Under the pieces are notes generated by a model. It had not been told where the DNA came from, did no database searches, and saw only the letters and a program-made list of their open reading frames with translations. DNA of 64,000 nt from Pseudomonas sp. FeN3W. GTDB taxonomy: Bacteria > Pseudomonadota > Gammaproteobacteria > Pseudomonadales > Pseudomonadaceae. The stretch lies in NCBI GenBank assembly GCA_030263805.2, contig CP136010.1:3363001-3427000 (forward strand), read 5' to 3'. Below are positions 33,728 through 43,008 of the stretch, piece by piece. The first letter of the stretch is position 1, and each line of letters starts with the position of its first letter. The translations under genes and the position numbers were made by a program.

Positions 33728-34848
33728 TGCAACTGGCGTTCATTCTTTACAAGTATTTCCCCTTCGGCGGGCTGCAGCGCGATTTCATGCGCATTGCCCT
33801 CGAATGTCAGCGTCGCGGCCATTCAATCCGCGTCTACGCGATGATCTGGGAAGGTGACGTGCCCGAAGGCTTCGAGGTGCTGATCGCGCCGGTCAAGGCG
33901 CTGTTCAACCACACCCGCAACGAGCGTTTCACTGCCTGGGTCGAGGCCGATCTGGCCAAACGGCCGGTCGACCGGGTGATCGGCTTTAACAAGATGCCGG
34001 GACTCGATGTGTATTACGCCGCCGACCCCTGCTTCGAGGACAAGGCGCAGACCCTGCGCAATCCGATCTACCGCCGCTGGGCTCGCTACAAGCACTTCGC
34101 CGAGTACGAGCGCGCGGTGTTTGCGCCCGAGGCGAAGACCGAAATCCTGATGATCTCCGAGGTACAGCAGCCGCTGTTCGTCAAACACTACGGCACGCCC
34201 GCCGAACGCTTTCACCTATTGCCGCCGGGCATCGCCCAGGATCGCCGCGCGCCGGCCAATGCCGCGCAAATCCGTACCGAGTTTCGCGAGGAATTCGAGG
34301 TGCGGCCCGAGGAGCTGCTGCTGGTGCAGATCGGTTCCGGTTTCAAGACCAAGGGTCTGGACCGCAGCCTCAAGGCGCTCGCCGCATTGCCGCGCGAACT
34401 GAGTCAGCGCACCCGGCTGCTGGTGATCGGCCAGGACGATCCCAAGCCGTTCAAGCTGCAGGCCAAGACGCTGGGCGTTTCCGGCATGGTCGAATTCCTC
34501 AAGGGGCGCAGCGATATACCGCGGTTCCTGCTGGGCGCCGATCTGCTGATCCACCCAGCCTACAACGAGAACACCGGTACCGTACTGCTGGAAGCGCTGG
34601 TCGCCGGGCTGCCGGTGCTGGTCACCGATGTATGTGGCTATGCGCACTACATTACCGACGCCGACTGCGGTCGCGTGGTACCCAGCCCCTTCGAGCAGCA
34701 GGTGCTCGACCAGATGCTGGTGCAGATGCTGGCCGATGATCAGCAGCGCGCGGTCTGGAGTCGCAATGCGCTGACGTTCGCCGACACGGCGGACCTTTAT
34801 TCGATGCCGCAGAAGGCGGCAGACGTGATTCTCGGGGCAAGCGCATGA
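33727..34848 (+). CDS. waaG: LPS core alpha-1,3-glucosyltransferase WaaG
   Basis: A GT4 enzyme that in E. coli adds the first outer-core glucose to heptose II, and in pseudomonads the first outer-core hexosamine or hexose. The 373-residue protein has the GT-B start MQLAFILYKYFPFGGLQRDF, the linker motif IGSGFKTKGLDRSLKAL (about 199-215) and the donor-binding HPAYNENTGTVLLEALVAGLPVL with the E-x7-E pattern. It overlaps waaC by one base. The exact sugar here cannot be read from sequence. Confidence 0.94.
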   Translation: MQLAFILYKYFPFGGLQRDFMRIALECQRRGHSIRVYAMIWEGDVPEGFEVLIAPVKALFNHTRNERFTAWVEADLAKRPVDRVIGFNKMPGLDVYYAADPCFEDKAQTLRNPIYRRWARYKHFAEYERAVFAPEAKTEILMISEVQQPLFVKHYGTPAERFHLLPPGIAQDRRAPANAAQIRTEFREEFEVRPEELLLVQIGSGFKTKGLDRSLKALAALPRELSQRTRLLVIGQDDPKPFKLQAKTLGVSGMVEFLKGRSDIPRFLLGADLLIHPAYNENTGTVLLEALVAGLPVLVTDVCGYAHYITDADCGRVVPSPFEQQVLDQMLVQMLADDQQRAVWSRNALTFADTADLYSMPQKAADVILGASA

Positions 34849-34891
34849 GCGCTGCAGCTCGGTCAGCGCCCTGCCGATTGGCGGAGGCTCC

Positions 34892-35707
34892 ATGCGCCTG
34901 ATGCTATTGGAGCCGTTCAAAAGCCTCTGGCACGGCGAGGACCCGTTCGTCGAAGTCGAGCGTCTCGACGGGCAGGTGTACCGCGAGCTGGAGGGGCGAC
35001 GCACGCTGCGTACAGAAGTCGAAGGGCAGGGCTACTTCGTCAAGATTCATCGCGGTATCGGTTGGGGCGAGATCGCCAAGAACCTGCTTACCGCCAAGGC
35101 GCCCGTTCTCGGTGCTGGCCAGGAATGGCGAGCGATCCAGCGGTTGCACGAAGTGGGTGTGCCGACCATGACCGCGGTGGCTTACGGCGAGCGCGGAGCC
35201 AATCCGGCCAGCCAGCATTCGTTCATCATCACCGAAGAACTGGCCCCGACCGTCAGCCTCGAGGACTTCACGGCCAACTGGCTGGAACAGCCACCGGCAC
35301 CGTCGCTCAAGCGCGCCCTTATCGCCGAAGTCGCCCGCATGGCCGGCACCATGCATCGCGCCGGCGTCAATCATCGCGATTTCTACATCTGCCACTTTCT
35401 GCTGCATACCGACAAACCGGTGATAGCAAGTGATTTCCGCCTGTCGCTGATCGACTTGCACCGTGCCCAGACCCGAGCGCAGACACCGCGCCGCTGGCGC
35501 GACAAGGATCTGGCCGGGCTGTACTTCTCGGCGCTGGGCATTGGCCTGACGCGCGGCGATAGGCTGCGCTTTCTGCGCGGCTATTTTCAGCGGCCCTTGC
35601 GCGACATCCTGCACGACGAGGCGCGTCTGCTCGCCTGGCTGCAGCGCAAGGCCGAGCGGCTATCCAGTCGCTATGCGCGCAGGTACGCACCGGGCGCACA
35701 GGCGTGA
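34892..35707 (+). CDS. waaP: LPS heptose I kinase WaaP
   Basis: WaaP phosphorylates heptose I of the inner core; in P. aeruginosa it is essential. The 271-residue protein has the pseudomonad start MRLMLLEPFKSLWHGEDPF, the ATP-site lysine region YFVKIHRGIGWGEI, and the kinase catalytic loop HRAGVNHRDFYICHFLL (HRD-like Asp near residue 162) followed by LSLIDLHRAQ as metal-binding segment. CGGAGG lies just before ATG 34892. Its last bases overlap the next kinase gene. Together with the two to three related genes downstream it makes a core phosphorylation set. Confidence 0.96.
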   Translation: MRLMLLEPFKSLWHGEDPFVEVERLDGQVYRELEGRRTLRTEVEGQGYFVKIHRGIGWGEIAKNLLTAKAPVLGAGQEWRAIQRLHEVGVPTMTAVAYGERGANPASQHSFIITEELAPTVSLEDFTANWLEQPPAPSLKRALIAEVARMAGTMHRAGVNHRDFYICHFLLHTDKPVIASDFRLSLIDLHRAQTRAQTPRRWRDKDLAGLYFSALGIGLTRGDRLRFLRGYFQRPLRDILHDEARLLAWLQRKAERLSSRYARRYAPGAQA

Positions 35708-36441
35708 GTGGCTGGCAGCTCGCGACCGGCATGCCCGTCGAGGCAGCCTCGGCGTTCGCCGATCTGCCGACGGTGTTCGCGCTGACCGGCGAGGCGATTG
35801 CCCGCGATCCGTTATCCGAAGTGATTCGCGTCGAATGCGGCGGTTTGCGCTATTACGTCAAACGTTATTGGGCTGCCGGCAAAGGGCTGCGGCGCTTTCT
35901 CGGGCGGCCGCGGGTCAAGGCCGAATGGCAGAACCTGCGGCACTTTGCGCGCTGGGGTATTCCTGTCGCGCCGGTGGTGGCGTGGGGCATGGAGCGTCGC
36001 GGCGGCGTATTCCTGCGCGGGGCGCTGATCACGCTGGAGGTGCCCAATACCGTCGACATGGCGGCAATGGCGACGAACAACGACCCCCGTCTTGGCGATC
36101 CCCACTGGGTCGCGCGTATCAGTCGCCAACTGGCGCACGCCACCCGCACCCTGCATGACCATCATTTCGCCCACAACGACCTGAAATGGCGCAACCTGCT
36201 GATCAATGAGGACGGCGAGCTGTTCCTGATCGACTGCCCCTCGGGCAACTTCTGGTGGGGGCCTTTCCTGCGGCGGCGCATCATCAAGGATCTGGCCTGC
36301 CTGGACAAAGTGGCCAAGTACCATTTGAGTCGCACCCAGCGCCTGCGCTTCTACCTGCAGTACCAGCGGCGTGGGCGGCTGATACCGACTGATCGAGCGC
36401 TGATCGCGCAGGTGCTGGAGTATTTCGAGGGGCGCGAATGA
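35704..36441 (+). CDS. LPS core kinase, InaA/PA5008-like
   Basis: A 245-residue kinase-fold protein of the lipopolysaccharide kinase (InaA/Kdo kinase) group, encoded after waaP as in P. aeruginosa. The catalytic loop is HFAHNDLKWRNLL (HND in place of HRD, about residue 157), followed by LFLIDCPSGNFWWG in the metal-binding position; YYVKRYWAAGKGLRRFLGRPR carries the presumed ATP lysine. It starts at a GTG that overlaps the waaP stop. The substrate is probably a core heptose or an adjoining sugar; this is inference from neighbours. Confidence 0.88.
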   Translation: MSGWQLATGMPVEAASAFADLPTVFALTGEAIARDPLSEVIRVECGGLRYYVKRYWAAGKGLRRFLGRPRVKAEWQNLRHFARWGIPVAPVVAWGMERRGGVFLRGALITLEVPNTVDMAAMATNNDPRLGDPHWVARISRQLAHATRTLHDHHFAHNDLKWRNLLINEDGELFLIDCPSGNFWWGPFLRRRIIKDLACLDKVAKYHLSRTQRLRFYLQYQRRGRLIPTDRALIAQVLEYFEGRE

Positions 36442-36779
36442 ACGAGTTTTTTTCTGTCGCTGATCGGCCCCTGCTCAAGGCGCACGGCCTGGCCAGCTTC
36501 GATGCACTCTGGGCCGTGCAGCTCGAATCGGTCGATATGCCCAATACCGGTCGCGGCGGCTGGAGTAGCGTGTTTCGCCTGGAGTTGGGCGATACGGCCT
36601 ATTACCTGAAGCGACAGAGCAACTACCTGACCCACAGCCTGCGCCATCCGTTCGGCGAGCTGACCGTTGCTTGCGAATTTCGCAATATCCAGCGGTGTCG
36701 GAGTGATGCGACTAACGACCCCAGGCTGGAGATGATAGCCGGCCGCCAGCAGTGCAGGATGGCAAGCATATGGTACTGA
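36438..36779 (+). pseudogene. Truncated InaA-type LPS kinase
   Basis: The first 86 or so residues (MNEFFSVADRPLLKAHGLAS, GGWSSVFRLELGDTAYYLKR, then LRHPFGEL and EFRNIQR) are those of an InaA-type kinase N-lobe, as in the third kinase gene after waaP in P. aeruginosa. After EFRNIQR the frame turns into unrelated residues and stops at 113, where the family runs to about 250 residues. The catalytic loop is missing and I find it in no other frame, so about 130-150 residues look deleted just before the next gene. It may be a relic; it could still make a small protein, as its start overlaps the previous gene normally. Confidence 0.62.
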
Positions 36780-38209
36780 CGGATCTCACCCGTGGCGGCC
36801 GCTCGCCAACATTACCTCTGACACTCCTGCTGCCGGCCGGCGAACTGCGCATGCTGCAGTGGCTGCGTGTACTGCCGGGGCAGCGATATGTAGGTCGGGC
36901 CGAATGGCAGGGGCGTACTGTGCTGGCCAAGCTGCTGGTCGGCGCTAAGGCCGAGCGCCATTTTCAGCGCGAGCGCCAAGGTGCTCGCTTATTGGCCGAG
37001 CAGGGCATGATCACTCCGGCGTTGCTCGCTGAGGGCTTCGAGGCCGGGCAGGGTGGCTGGCTGCTCTTCGACTTCCTGGTCGGCGCCGAAAGTCTGGAGC
37101 AGGCCTGGCGGGCAGTGGAGCACGAACCGCCGTTGTCCGATCTCCAGCAGATGGTGCTGGGGGAAGCACTGGGCGCCATCGCGCAACTACACGCGCGCGG
37201 CCTGTGGCAGGATGATCTCCACCTAGACAATCTGCTGCGACATGATGGCCATCTCTTCATCATCGATGGCGGCGGCATTCAGGCGCAGACTCCGGGCCAG
37301 CCGCTGGCACGCGATAAGGTACTGGCTAACCTCGGCGTGTTCTTCGCGCAGCTGCCGGCTGGTCTGGAGCCGTACATCGAAGAACTGCTGGTGCACTACA
37401 TCTTGGTCAACGGCGAGCATGCCCTGCCGTTGGAGGCTCTGCTGCGGGAGATCGCAGGCGTACGTCGCTGGCGACTGCGCGACTATCTCGGCAAGCTTGG
37501 CCGCGACTGCTCGCTGTTCAGCGCAAGGCGCAGCCTGAGTGAGCTACGCATCGTTCGTCGCAGCGAGGCGACTGTACTGGAGAGTCTGCTGGACGCGCCG
37601 GATATGGCGCTCGAGTCGGGACGTGCAATGAAGCGGGGCGGCAGTGCCAGCGTGGCGCTGATCGAGACAGCCGGCCGGCCGCTGGTCATCAAGCGCTACA
37701 ACATAAAGGGCCTGGGCCACTGGCTGCGTCGCTGCTGGCGGCCCAGTCGTGCCTGGCACAGCTGGGTCGAGGGAAATCGCCTGGATTTTCTTGGCATCGC
37801 CACGCCACGACCGCTGGCCATGCTGGAGCGCCGTTGGCTGGGCCTGCGCCAACGCAGCTATCTGATTACCGAATACAGCGGCGGCGAGGATATAATTGCG
37901 CGTTTTCAGCCATACCTCGCCGGTTCGCCGCCCGAAATCGAGTTGCTGGCGCTTGATCAGTTGTTCGCCGCGCTACGTCGCGAGCGCATCAGCCACGGTG
38001 ATCTTAAGGGCACCAACCTGCTCTGGAATCAGGGGCGCTGGACGCTGATCGATCTGGATGCTGCGCAGCAGCACCGCAGCGAGGCGGGCTTCAGTCGCGC
38101 CTATACGCGTGATCGCGCACGTTTTCTGCGCAACTGGCCGTCAGATTCTGCGCTGCATCGGCTACTGGCCGAACGAATACCGAAGGACAGCTTGGAGCCC
38201 GATGCTTGA
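36770..38209 (+). CDS. Tandem kinase-domain protein, LPS core region (PA5006-like)
   Basis: A 479-residue protein with two kinase-like halves. The first has LAKLLVGAKAERHFQRE, LLFDFLVGAESL and a loop GLWQDDLHLDNLL near residue 146 in which the usual histidine is replaced by Gln/Asp, followed by FIIDGGGI. The second has LVIKRYNIKGLGHWLRRCWR, LITEYSGGEDI and a normal ISHGDLKGTNLLW near residue 408, followed by LIDLDAAQ. Only the second half keeps the full HGD loop. The ATG at 36770 follows AGGA; a GTG at 36752 is an alternative. It sits directly after the truncated kinase and its 5' end may mark a deletion border. Role in core phosphorylation is inferred. Confidence 0.82.
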   Translation: MVLTDLTRGGRSPTLPLTLLLPAGELRMLQWLRVLPGQRYVGRAEWQGRTVLAKLLVGAKAERHFQRERQGARLLAEQGMITPALLAEGFEAGQGGWLLFDFLVGAESLEQAWRAVEHEPPLSDLQQMVLGEALGAIAQLHARGLWQDDLHLDNLLRHDGHLFIIDGGGIQAQTPGQPLARDKVLANLGVFFAQLPAGLEPYIEELLVHYILVNGEHALPLEALLREIAGVRRWRLRDYLGKLGRDCSLFSARRSLSELRIVRRSEATVLESLLDAPDMALESGRAMKRGGSASVALIETAGRPLVIKRYNIKGLGHWLRRCWRPSRAWHSWVEGNRLDFLGIATPRPLAMLERRWLGLRQRSYLITEYSGGEDIIARFQPYLAGSPPEIELLALDQLFAALRRERISHGDLKGTNLLWNQGRWTLIDLDAAQQHRSEAGFSRAYTRDRARFLRNWPSDSALHRLLAERIPKDSLEPDA

Positions 38210-38285
38210 AGCTGGAAGAACACGCTCTGCGGAGCTGAACTAAACATCCGCTGTTGCTTCAAGCCTCCGGCTTCAGGCGTTCAGC
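38203..38285. repeat. GCTTGAAGCT-type palindromes before wapO
   Basis: GATGCTTGAAGCTGG at the left and TTGCTTCAAGCC with GGCTTCAGGC at the right form imperfect inverted repeats in the gap between the kinase gene and wapO. They share the GCTTGAAGCT core with the element at 31632-31690. No terminator T-run is present. Confidence 0.4.
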
Positions 38286-38309
38286 TCGCTTTTCAAGAGG
38301 CTTTCATCC

Positions 38310-40064
38310 GTGGCATTGACGATTCTCGGCCTTTCCGGCGCCCTCAGCCATGATCCTTCCGCTGCCCTCTACATCGACGGCAAGCTCATCGCTGCTGCCG
38401 AGGAGGAGCGCTTCGTGCGCGACAAGCACGCGAAGAACCGCATGCCCTACGAGTCCGCCAAGTTCTGCATGGAGCAGGCCGGCATCAAGCCGAGCGACGT
38501 CGACGTGGTGGCGATTCCCTTTGCGCCCATCAGCATTTTCGAGAAAGCCCGCTGGCACTATGCCAAGCGCTACTGGTACGCCCCGGACCGCGCGCTCGAC
38601 GCCATTCTCATGGGCAACCGTCGCTATTATCGCTACAAGAAGCGCATCCAGTGGTGCCTGCAGCAGCTTGGCTTCGATCTGAAAAAGGTCAAGCTGCAGC
38701 CGGTCGAGCACCACCTGGCCCACGCCTCCAGTGCCTACCACTGCTCCGGCTTCACCGAGAAGACCGCGATCATGGGCATCGACGGCAAGGGTGAGTACGC
38801 CACGACGTTCTTCGGCTGGGGCGAGAACGGCAGGATCCACAAGATCAAGGAATTCTACGATCCGGATTCGCTGGGCGGCCTGTACGGAGCGATCACCGAG
38901 TACCTCGGCTTCGAGATGCTCGATGGCGAATTCAAAGTCATGGGCATGGCGCCCTACGGCGACGCGGCCAAGTACGATTTCTCTCGCCTGGCGAAATTCG
39001 AGAACGGCGAGCTGATCATCAATACCGATTACGCCAACGTTATCGGTTTCCGGCGCTACAAGGAAAACGGCAAGGGCTACTACTTCTCGCCCAAGCTGAT
39101 CGACTGGCTCGGTCCCAAGCGCGAAGGCGACATCGCCGACGATCCATACATCCACTACGCCGCCAGTATGCAGGCGCTGTTCGAGAAGCTGGCGTTGGAG
39201 ATGATGGACTACTACTTGGGCGACATCATCCGCGAAACCGGCAAGATCGCTTTCGCCGGCGGCTGCGCACTGAACGTCAAGCTCAACCAGAAGATCATTG
39301 CCCGCGAAGAGGTCAAGGAACTGTTCGTCCAGCCCGCCTCAGGCGACGCTGGTACTGCGGTCGGTGCTGCTGCCTACATCTCCCATCAGCGCGGCGTGCC
39401 GGTGGAAAAGATGGAGCACGTCTATCTCGGTCCGAGCTTCAGCAACGAGGACGTCATCGCGGCCTGCGCGCGCCACCCTAACAAGCCCGCGTGGCAGAAG
39501 ATCGACAACGTGCCCGAGCGCATTGCCAAGATCATGGTCGACGGCAATCCGGTCGCCTGGTTTCAGGGCCGCATGGAATTTGGCCCGCGCGCCCTCGGCG
39601 GTCGCTCCATAATCGGCTGTCCCAGCGTGCCGGGCGTGGCCGACCGGATCAACGAGCAAATCAAGTTTCGCGAACGCTGGCGGCCGTTCTGCCCGTCGAT
39701 GCTCGACACAGTCGCGCCGCAGATGCTCAAGGTCGACCACCCGAGCCCGTTCATGACCTTTACCTTCGAAGTCAACGAAGGCTGGAAAGAGCGCGTCGGC
39801 GAAGTCGTCCACGAGGACGGCACCTCTCGCGCCCAAGTGCTCAAGCGCGAATACAATCCGCGCTGGTACGACCTGATGCTCGAGCTGGAAAAGCTCACCG
39901 GCAACGGCGTGTCTTTGAATACATCTCTCAATCGCCGCGGCGAACCGATGATCTGCTCGCCGACCGATGCGCTGAATATGTTCTTTGGGTCGGATCTGCA
40001 GTATCTGATCATGGAGGATGTGTTGGTGGTGAAGGATGGGATGAGCCGGCATGAGCCCAGCTGA
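38310..40064 (+). CDS. wapO: LPS core carbamoyltransferase WapO
   Basis: A NodU/CmcH-family O-carbamoyltransferase; in P. aeruginosa WapO puts a carbamoyl group on heptose II of the core. The 584-residue protein has LGLSGALSHDPSAALYIDGK and EEERFVRDKHAK at the N-terminus, HHLAHASSAYHCSGF with the metal histidines (about 132-146), MGIDGKGEYATTFFGWGENG and the C-terminal domain with ARE-type GRMEFGPRALGGRSIIGCP near residue 420. The start is a GTG. It is followed with 14 bases overlap by the wapH-like glycosyltransferase, matching the P. aeruginosa order. Confidence 0.92.
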   Translation: MALTILGLSGALSHDPSAALYIDGKLIAAAEEERFVRDKHAKNRMPYESAKFCMEQAGIKPSDVDVVAIPFAPISIFEKARWHYAKRYWYAPDRALDAILMGNRRYYRYKKRIQWCLQQLGFDLKKVKLQPVEHHLAHASSAYHCSGFTEKTAIMGIDGKGEYATTFFGWGENGRIHKIKEFYDPDSLGGLYGAITEYLGFEMLDGEFKVMGMAPYGDAAKYDFSRLAKFENGELIINTDYANVIGFRRYKENGKGYYFSPKLIDWLGPKREGDIADDPYIHYAASMQALFEKLALEMMDYYLGDIIRETGKIAFAGGCALNVKLNQKIIAREEVKELFVQPASGDAGTAVGAAAYISHQRGVPVEKMEHVYLGPSFSNEDVIAACARHPNKPAWQKIDNVPERIAKIMVDGNPVAWFQGRMEFGPRALGGRSIIGCPSVPGVADRINEQIKFRERWRPFCPSMLDTVAPQMLKVDHPSPFMTFTFEVNEGWKERVGEVVHEDGTSRAQVLKREYNPRWYDLMLELEKLTGNGVSLNTSLNRRGEPMICSPTDALNMFFGSDLQYLIMEDVLVVKDGMSRHEPS

Positions 40065-41202
40065 GCGGTGGGTGCTGCAGCTCTGTCATGGCTATGACGG
40101 CCCTTTTCTCGATTGCGCACGACAGTACGCGGTGCTTTTTGCCGGCACGCAATACAAGGTCTGCACGGTTTATTTGACGGGGGCGCCGAGTGAAGAGGTA
40201 GTGCAAGGCTCGGCTTCCGATGACGTCGTGTTTCTTGGCTATGATAGCCGGCATGTGCGGGGCCTCAAGCTCGGTGCCATACGCAAATTGCGTAAGATAG
40301 TTGCGGGTCGCAATTTCCGATTGTGCATCGCCCATCGCTTCAAGCCCATCTACATCGCGCTGCTAGCGACCAGACTGCCGGTGATCGGCGTGCACCACGC
40401 CTTCGGCGTTTATAACCGGCCCATGCGGCGCTGGTTCGTCAATCATTTTCGTGCGCGCTTGTTGCTACTCGGCGTTTCCAATGCGGTGCGTGACGAGATG
40501 CGTGCCGACCTCCCCGGCTGGGAAAGCACGCGCGTTGAAACTCTTTACAATCGCATCGACGTCGCCGCCGTGCAGACCGAGCAGATTTCTCGCCTCGGCG
40601 CCCGCACAGCGCTGCAACTGCCGCTGGATGCCTGGGTGGTTGGCAATGCCGGTCGCTTGCACCCAGATAAGGATCAGGCCACCTTGATCCGAGGATTCGC
40701 TCAGGCACTGCCACGACTGCCCGTCGGTAGCCTGCTTGCGATAATGGGTAGCGGTCGGCTGGAAGCGCCGCTTCGCCAACTGGCCGAGAGTCTGGGGATC
40801 GCCGATCAGGTGCGGTTTCTCGGGCATGTGCGGCACGGCAGGCGCTACTTCAAAGCGTTTGATCTCTTTGTATTGACCTCAGACCACGAGCCATTCGGCA
40901 TGGTGTTGCTAGAAGCCATCGCGGCGAAGGTGCCGGTGGTCTGCACCGATTGCGGTGGTGGGCGTGAAGTGGTCGAGGGCGTCGGAAAGCTGTTTCCGTT
41001 GGGAGACAGCGCTGCTTTAGCCACCGAGTTGGTGAAAGCTGCACAACTGGATCCCGGTTCGGCTCAATCGGCAGCCTCGACCCTTGAGCATCTCACCGAA
41101 CGTTTTTCCGATGCGCGTGCGCAGCGTGATTTCAATACAATTCTGTCGAAAGCGTTTTTCACGGATGATTCAGTGCGGCATGTTCATTTTTACGTTGAAT
41201 AA
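40051..41202 (+). CDS. GT4 glycosyltransferase, WapH-like
   Basis: A 383-residue GT-B glycosyltransferase: VGNAGRLHPDKDQATLIRGF is the usual start of the donor-binding domain (about 191-210), and FVLTSDHEPFGMVLLEAIAAKVPVV carries the E-x7-E pattern near 285. It overlaps wapO by 14 bases. Position just after the carbamoyltransferase matches P. aeruginosa PA5004 (WapH), an outer-core glucosyltransferase, so a role in the core is likely. From about 41 kb onward the base composition becomes visibly more AT-rich than in the flanking genes. Confidence 0.85.
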   Translation: MSPAERWVLQLCHGYDGPFLDCARQYAVLFAGTQYKVCTVYLTGAPSEEVVQGSASDDVVFLGYDSRHVRGLKLGAIRKLRKIVAGRNFRLCIAHRFKPIYIALLATRLPVIGVHHAFGVYNRPMRRWFVNHFRARLLLLGVSNAVRDEMRADLPGWESTRVETLYNRIDVAAVQTEQISRLGARTALQLPLDAWVVGNAGRLHPDKDQATLIRGFAQALPRLPVGSLLAIMGSGRLEAPLRQLAESLGIADQVRFLGHVRHGRRYFKAFDLFVLTSDHEPFGMVLLEAIAAKVPVVCTDCGGGREVVEGVGKLFPLGDSAALATELVKAAQLDPGSAQSAASTLEHLTERFSDARAQRDFNTILSKAFFTDDSVRHVHFYVE

Positions 41203-41205
41203 TTC

Positions 41206-42027
41206 ATGAGAATAGCAGTCGCATTTTTTGGTATTCCTCGCAACAGTTCTATCTGCTTCCCGTCTATTGAGCAGAACATCTATCAGCGCCTGCCCGGTAA
41301 TGCACAGGTGCGGTCGTACTATCACCTTTACGAGCCCCAGTCGGTCAATAATCCGAGGTCTGGAGAGAATGGCTTCATCGGTGAGTCCAATTATCTGCCT
41401 TTTGCTCGTATGGAGGGGCGTCTTGAGGCGGCTGGCGCCTGTCTGAAATGCTGGGATTTCGACGAGATCAAGAAGCACGGCGATGTATGGCGGGACGACT
41501 TCAAGTCCGTTTCCAATCTGATACATCAATTGAACTCTCTGCATGCGGTAACTGCGCTGGTCGATGGATTTGAGTCTGACGTCGTGCTTTTCGTACGTCC
41601 CGACCTGCTCTATCACGACACCTTGCCCAGGTTCGTGCTTAACGCCTGTGCAGCGGATAGCCGCGCGGTCTTCATCCCTCATTGGCAATGGTGGAATGGT
41701 CTGAATGATCGTTTTGCTGTTTGTGGTCGGGACGTATATGGCGCTTACGGTCGTCGTGCAGAACTTATGATCCCTTTCTGTCTGCAGGAGCAGCGAGGTC
41801 TGCATGCTGAGCGGTTGCTGCGCTTCTCCCTGGCGGAGTCCGGCGCTTTGGTACGCACACTTGATGTGCGGGCATCCCGGGTTGGATTGAATGGGGAGTT
41901 GGTCGAAGAATCTTTCTCATCCAAACATTCCATGGGGCGTCGGGAAAATCGTTTCATGCTGCCGATGGCGCGCCTGCGCTCGCAGTTCGACAAACTACGG
42001 TATCGGCAGGGCGGTATGCTTGGCTGA
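41206..42027 (+). CDS. Unrecognised protein of the LPS core block
   Basis: A 273-residue protein without a family I can name for certain. It starts MRIAVAFFGIPRNSSICFPS, a pattern seen in poorly characterised putative glycosyltransferase-like proteins that open with a short beta strand and a glycine turn, and has VVLFVRPDLLYHDTLPRF, where RPDL may serve as a metal- or nucleotide-binding acidic motif, then WNGLNDRFAVCGRDVYGAYG. No signal peptide or membrane segment. It lies three bases after the WapH-like gene, so it belongs to the operon; the role is probably sugar transfer, but this is a guess from place. Confidence 0.7.
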   Translation: MRIAVAFFGIPRNSSICFPSIEQNIYQRLPGNAQVRSYYHLYEPQSVNNPRSGENGFIGESNYLPFARMEGRLEAAGACLKCWDFDEIKKHGDVWRDDFKSVSNLIHQLNSLHAVTALVDGFESDVVLFVRPDLLYHDTLPRFVLNACAADSRAVFIPHWQWWNGLNDRFAVCGRDVYGAYGRRAELMIPFCLQEQRGLHAERLLRFSLAESGALVRTLDVRASRVGLNGELVEESFSSKHSMGRRENRFMLPMARLRSQFDKLRYRQGGMLG

Positions 42028-42045
42028 TTTAGGGAATATCGTCCA

Positions 42046-43008
42046 ATGTTGAAAGTTCTGCTACTTGTGCAAAAAGAGCAGCGCGTCATGCTTGACCGCT
42101 TGTATGAAAGTATTGCGTATAATTGCGAGTGTGATACGCGGTGGCTGAGTCGTGACGAGCAGGCCAATTTGAAGCGCTACTTCTCCGAGAGCGTAAACCC
42201 GCAGCAGTATGACCGCATTGTATTGTTCTTACGCTTCAAGCAGGAGATTCGGCAGGTTGGGTTTATTCGCAGCGTGCCAAATCTGGTGATACTTGAGCAC
42301 GACGCTTATCAAAACTATATCGCCTGCAAGTACACGGGAAAGTTCAGCGCACATTATCGGCGTTTGCCGTGGGTGCGTGTGATCAGCTCCGGTTACATGG
42401 TCAGCGAGCGGCTTCGCCAGGAAGGCTTCGATACAGTCTTCGTGCCCAAGGGGTACGACCAGGCATTGCTGCGCGATCTGGGGCGGGAGCGAGATATCGA
42501 ACTGGCCTTCGTTGGCAGCACCAAAAGCGGCGCCTATAGCGAGCGCAAGGCGTTGCTCGATGAGCTGGCAAAAGTTGAGGATCTGGTCGTTACGCGCACC
42601 AATTCTGGTGAAGACTATTGCAATACCCTCAATCGCATTCGCTTCTTCGTCAGTGCCGACGTCGGCATGGGCGAATACATGATCAAGAACTTCGAGGCTA
42701 TGGCCTGTGGTTGTGTATTGCTGGCGTGGGATCAGGGCGAAGCAGAAAACAAGGCGCTGGGTTTCATCGATATGGAAAACCTTGTGCTTTACCGCAATGT
42801 CGATGAGCTGCGAAGCAAGTTGGCGATGCTGCGTTCCGATCTCGACCTAGCGGCGCGCATTGCTTCGGCGGGTAGGGCCTTGGCGGAGCGGGAATACAGC
42901 TTCTCGCGCATCGGACAGCGCATCGTCCAGGCCTTGGATAGGCCGCTACGCGATCATCCGCCGATGGGCCTGTTGGATCGGCTGCGCTTGTACTGGAGGT
43001 TTAAGTGA
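42046..43008 (+). CDS. CgeB-like glycosyltransferase family protein
   Basis: A 320-residue protein with the C-terminal half of a GT-B glycosyltransferase of the CgeB/spore-maturation type: VFVPKGYDQALLRD, IELAFVGSTKSGAYSERKALLDEL, then FVSADVGMGEYMIKNFEAMACGCVLLAWDQGE (about 200-232), ending in the usual SFSRIGQRIVQ helix. The N-terminal half has ILEHDAYQNYIACKYTG, a receptor-side segment. It shares its last four bases with the next gene (GTGA), so the three genes from 41206 to 43925 are likely co-translated. The acceptor is unknown, presumably a core or capsular sugar. Confidence 0.8.
   Translation: MLKVLLLVQKEQRVMLDRLYESIAYNCECDTRWLSRDEQANLKRYFSESVNPQQYDRIVLFLRFKQEIRQVGFIRSVPNLVILEHDAYQNYIACKYTGKFSAHYRRLPWVRVISSGYMVSERLRQEGFDTVFVPKGYDQALLRDLGRERDIELAFVGSTKSGAYSERKALLDELAKVEDLVVTRTNSGEDYCNTLNRIRFFVSADVGMGEYMIKNFEAMACGCVLLAWDQGEAENKALGFIDMENLVLYRNVDELRSKLAMLRSDLDLAARIASAGRALAEREYSFSRIGQRIVQALDRPLRDHPPMGLLDRLRLYWRFK

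Noticed and set aside
36752..36780. Simple frameshift restoring the truncated kinase through the next gene
   Set aside because: The downstream frame does not continue with the missing kinase C-lobe but with another protein's N-terminal part, so a deletion is more likely than a single-base shift.
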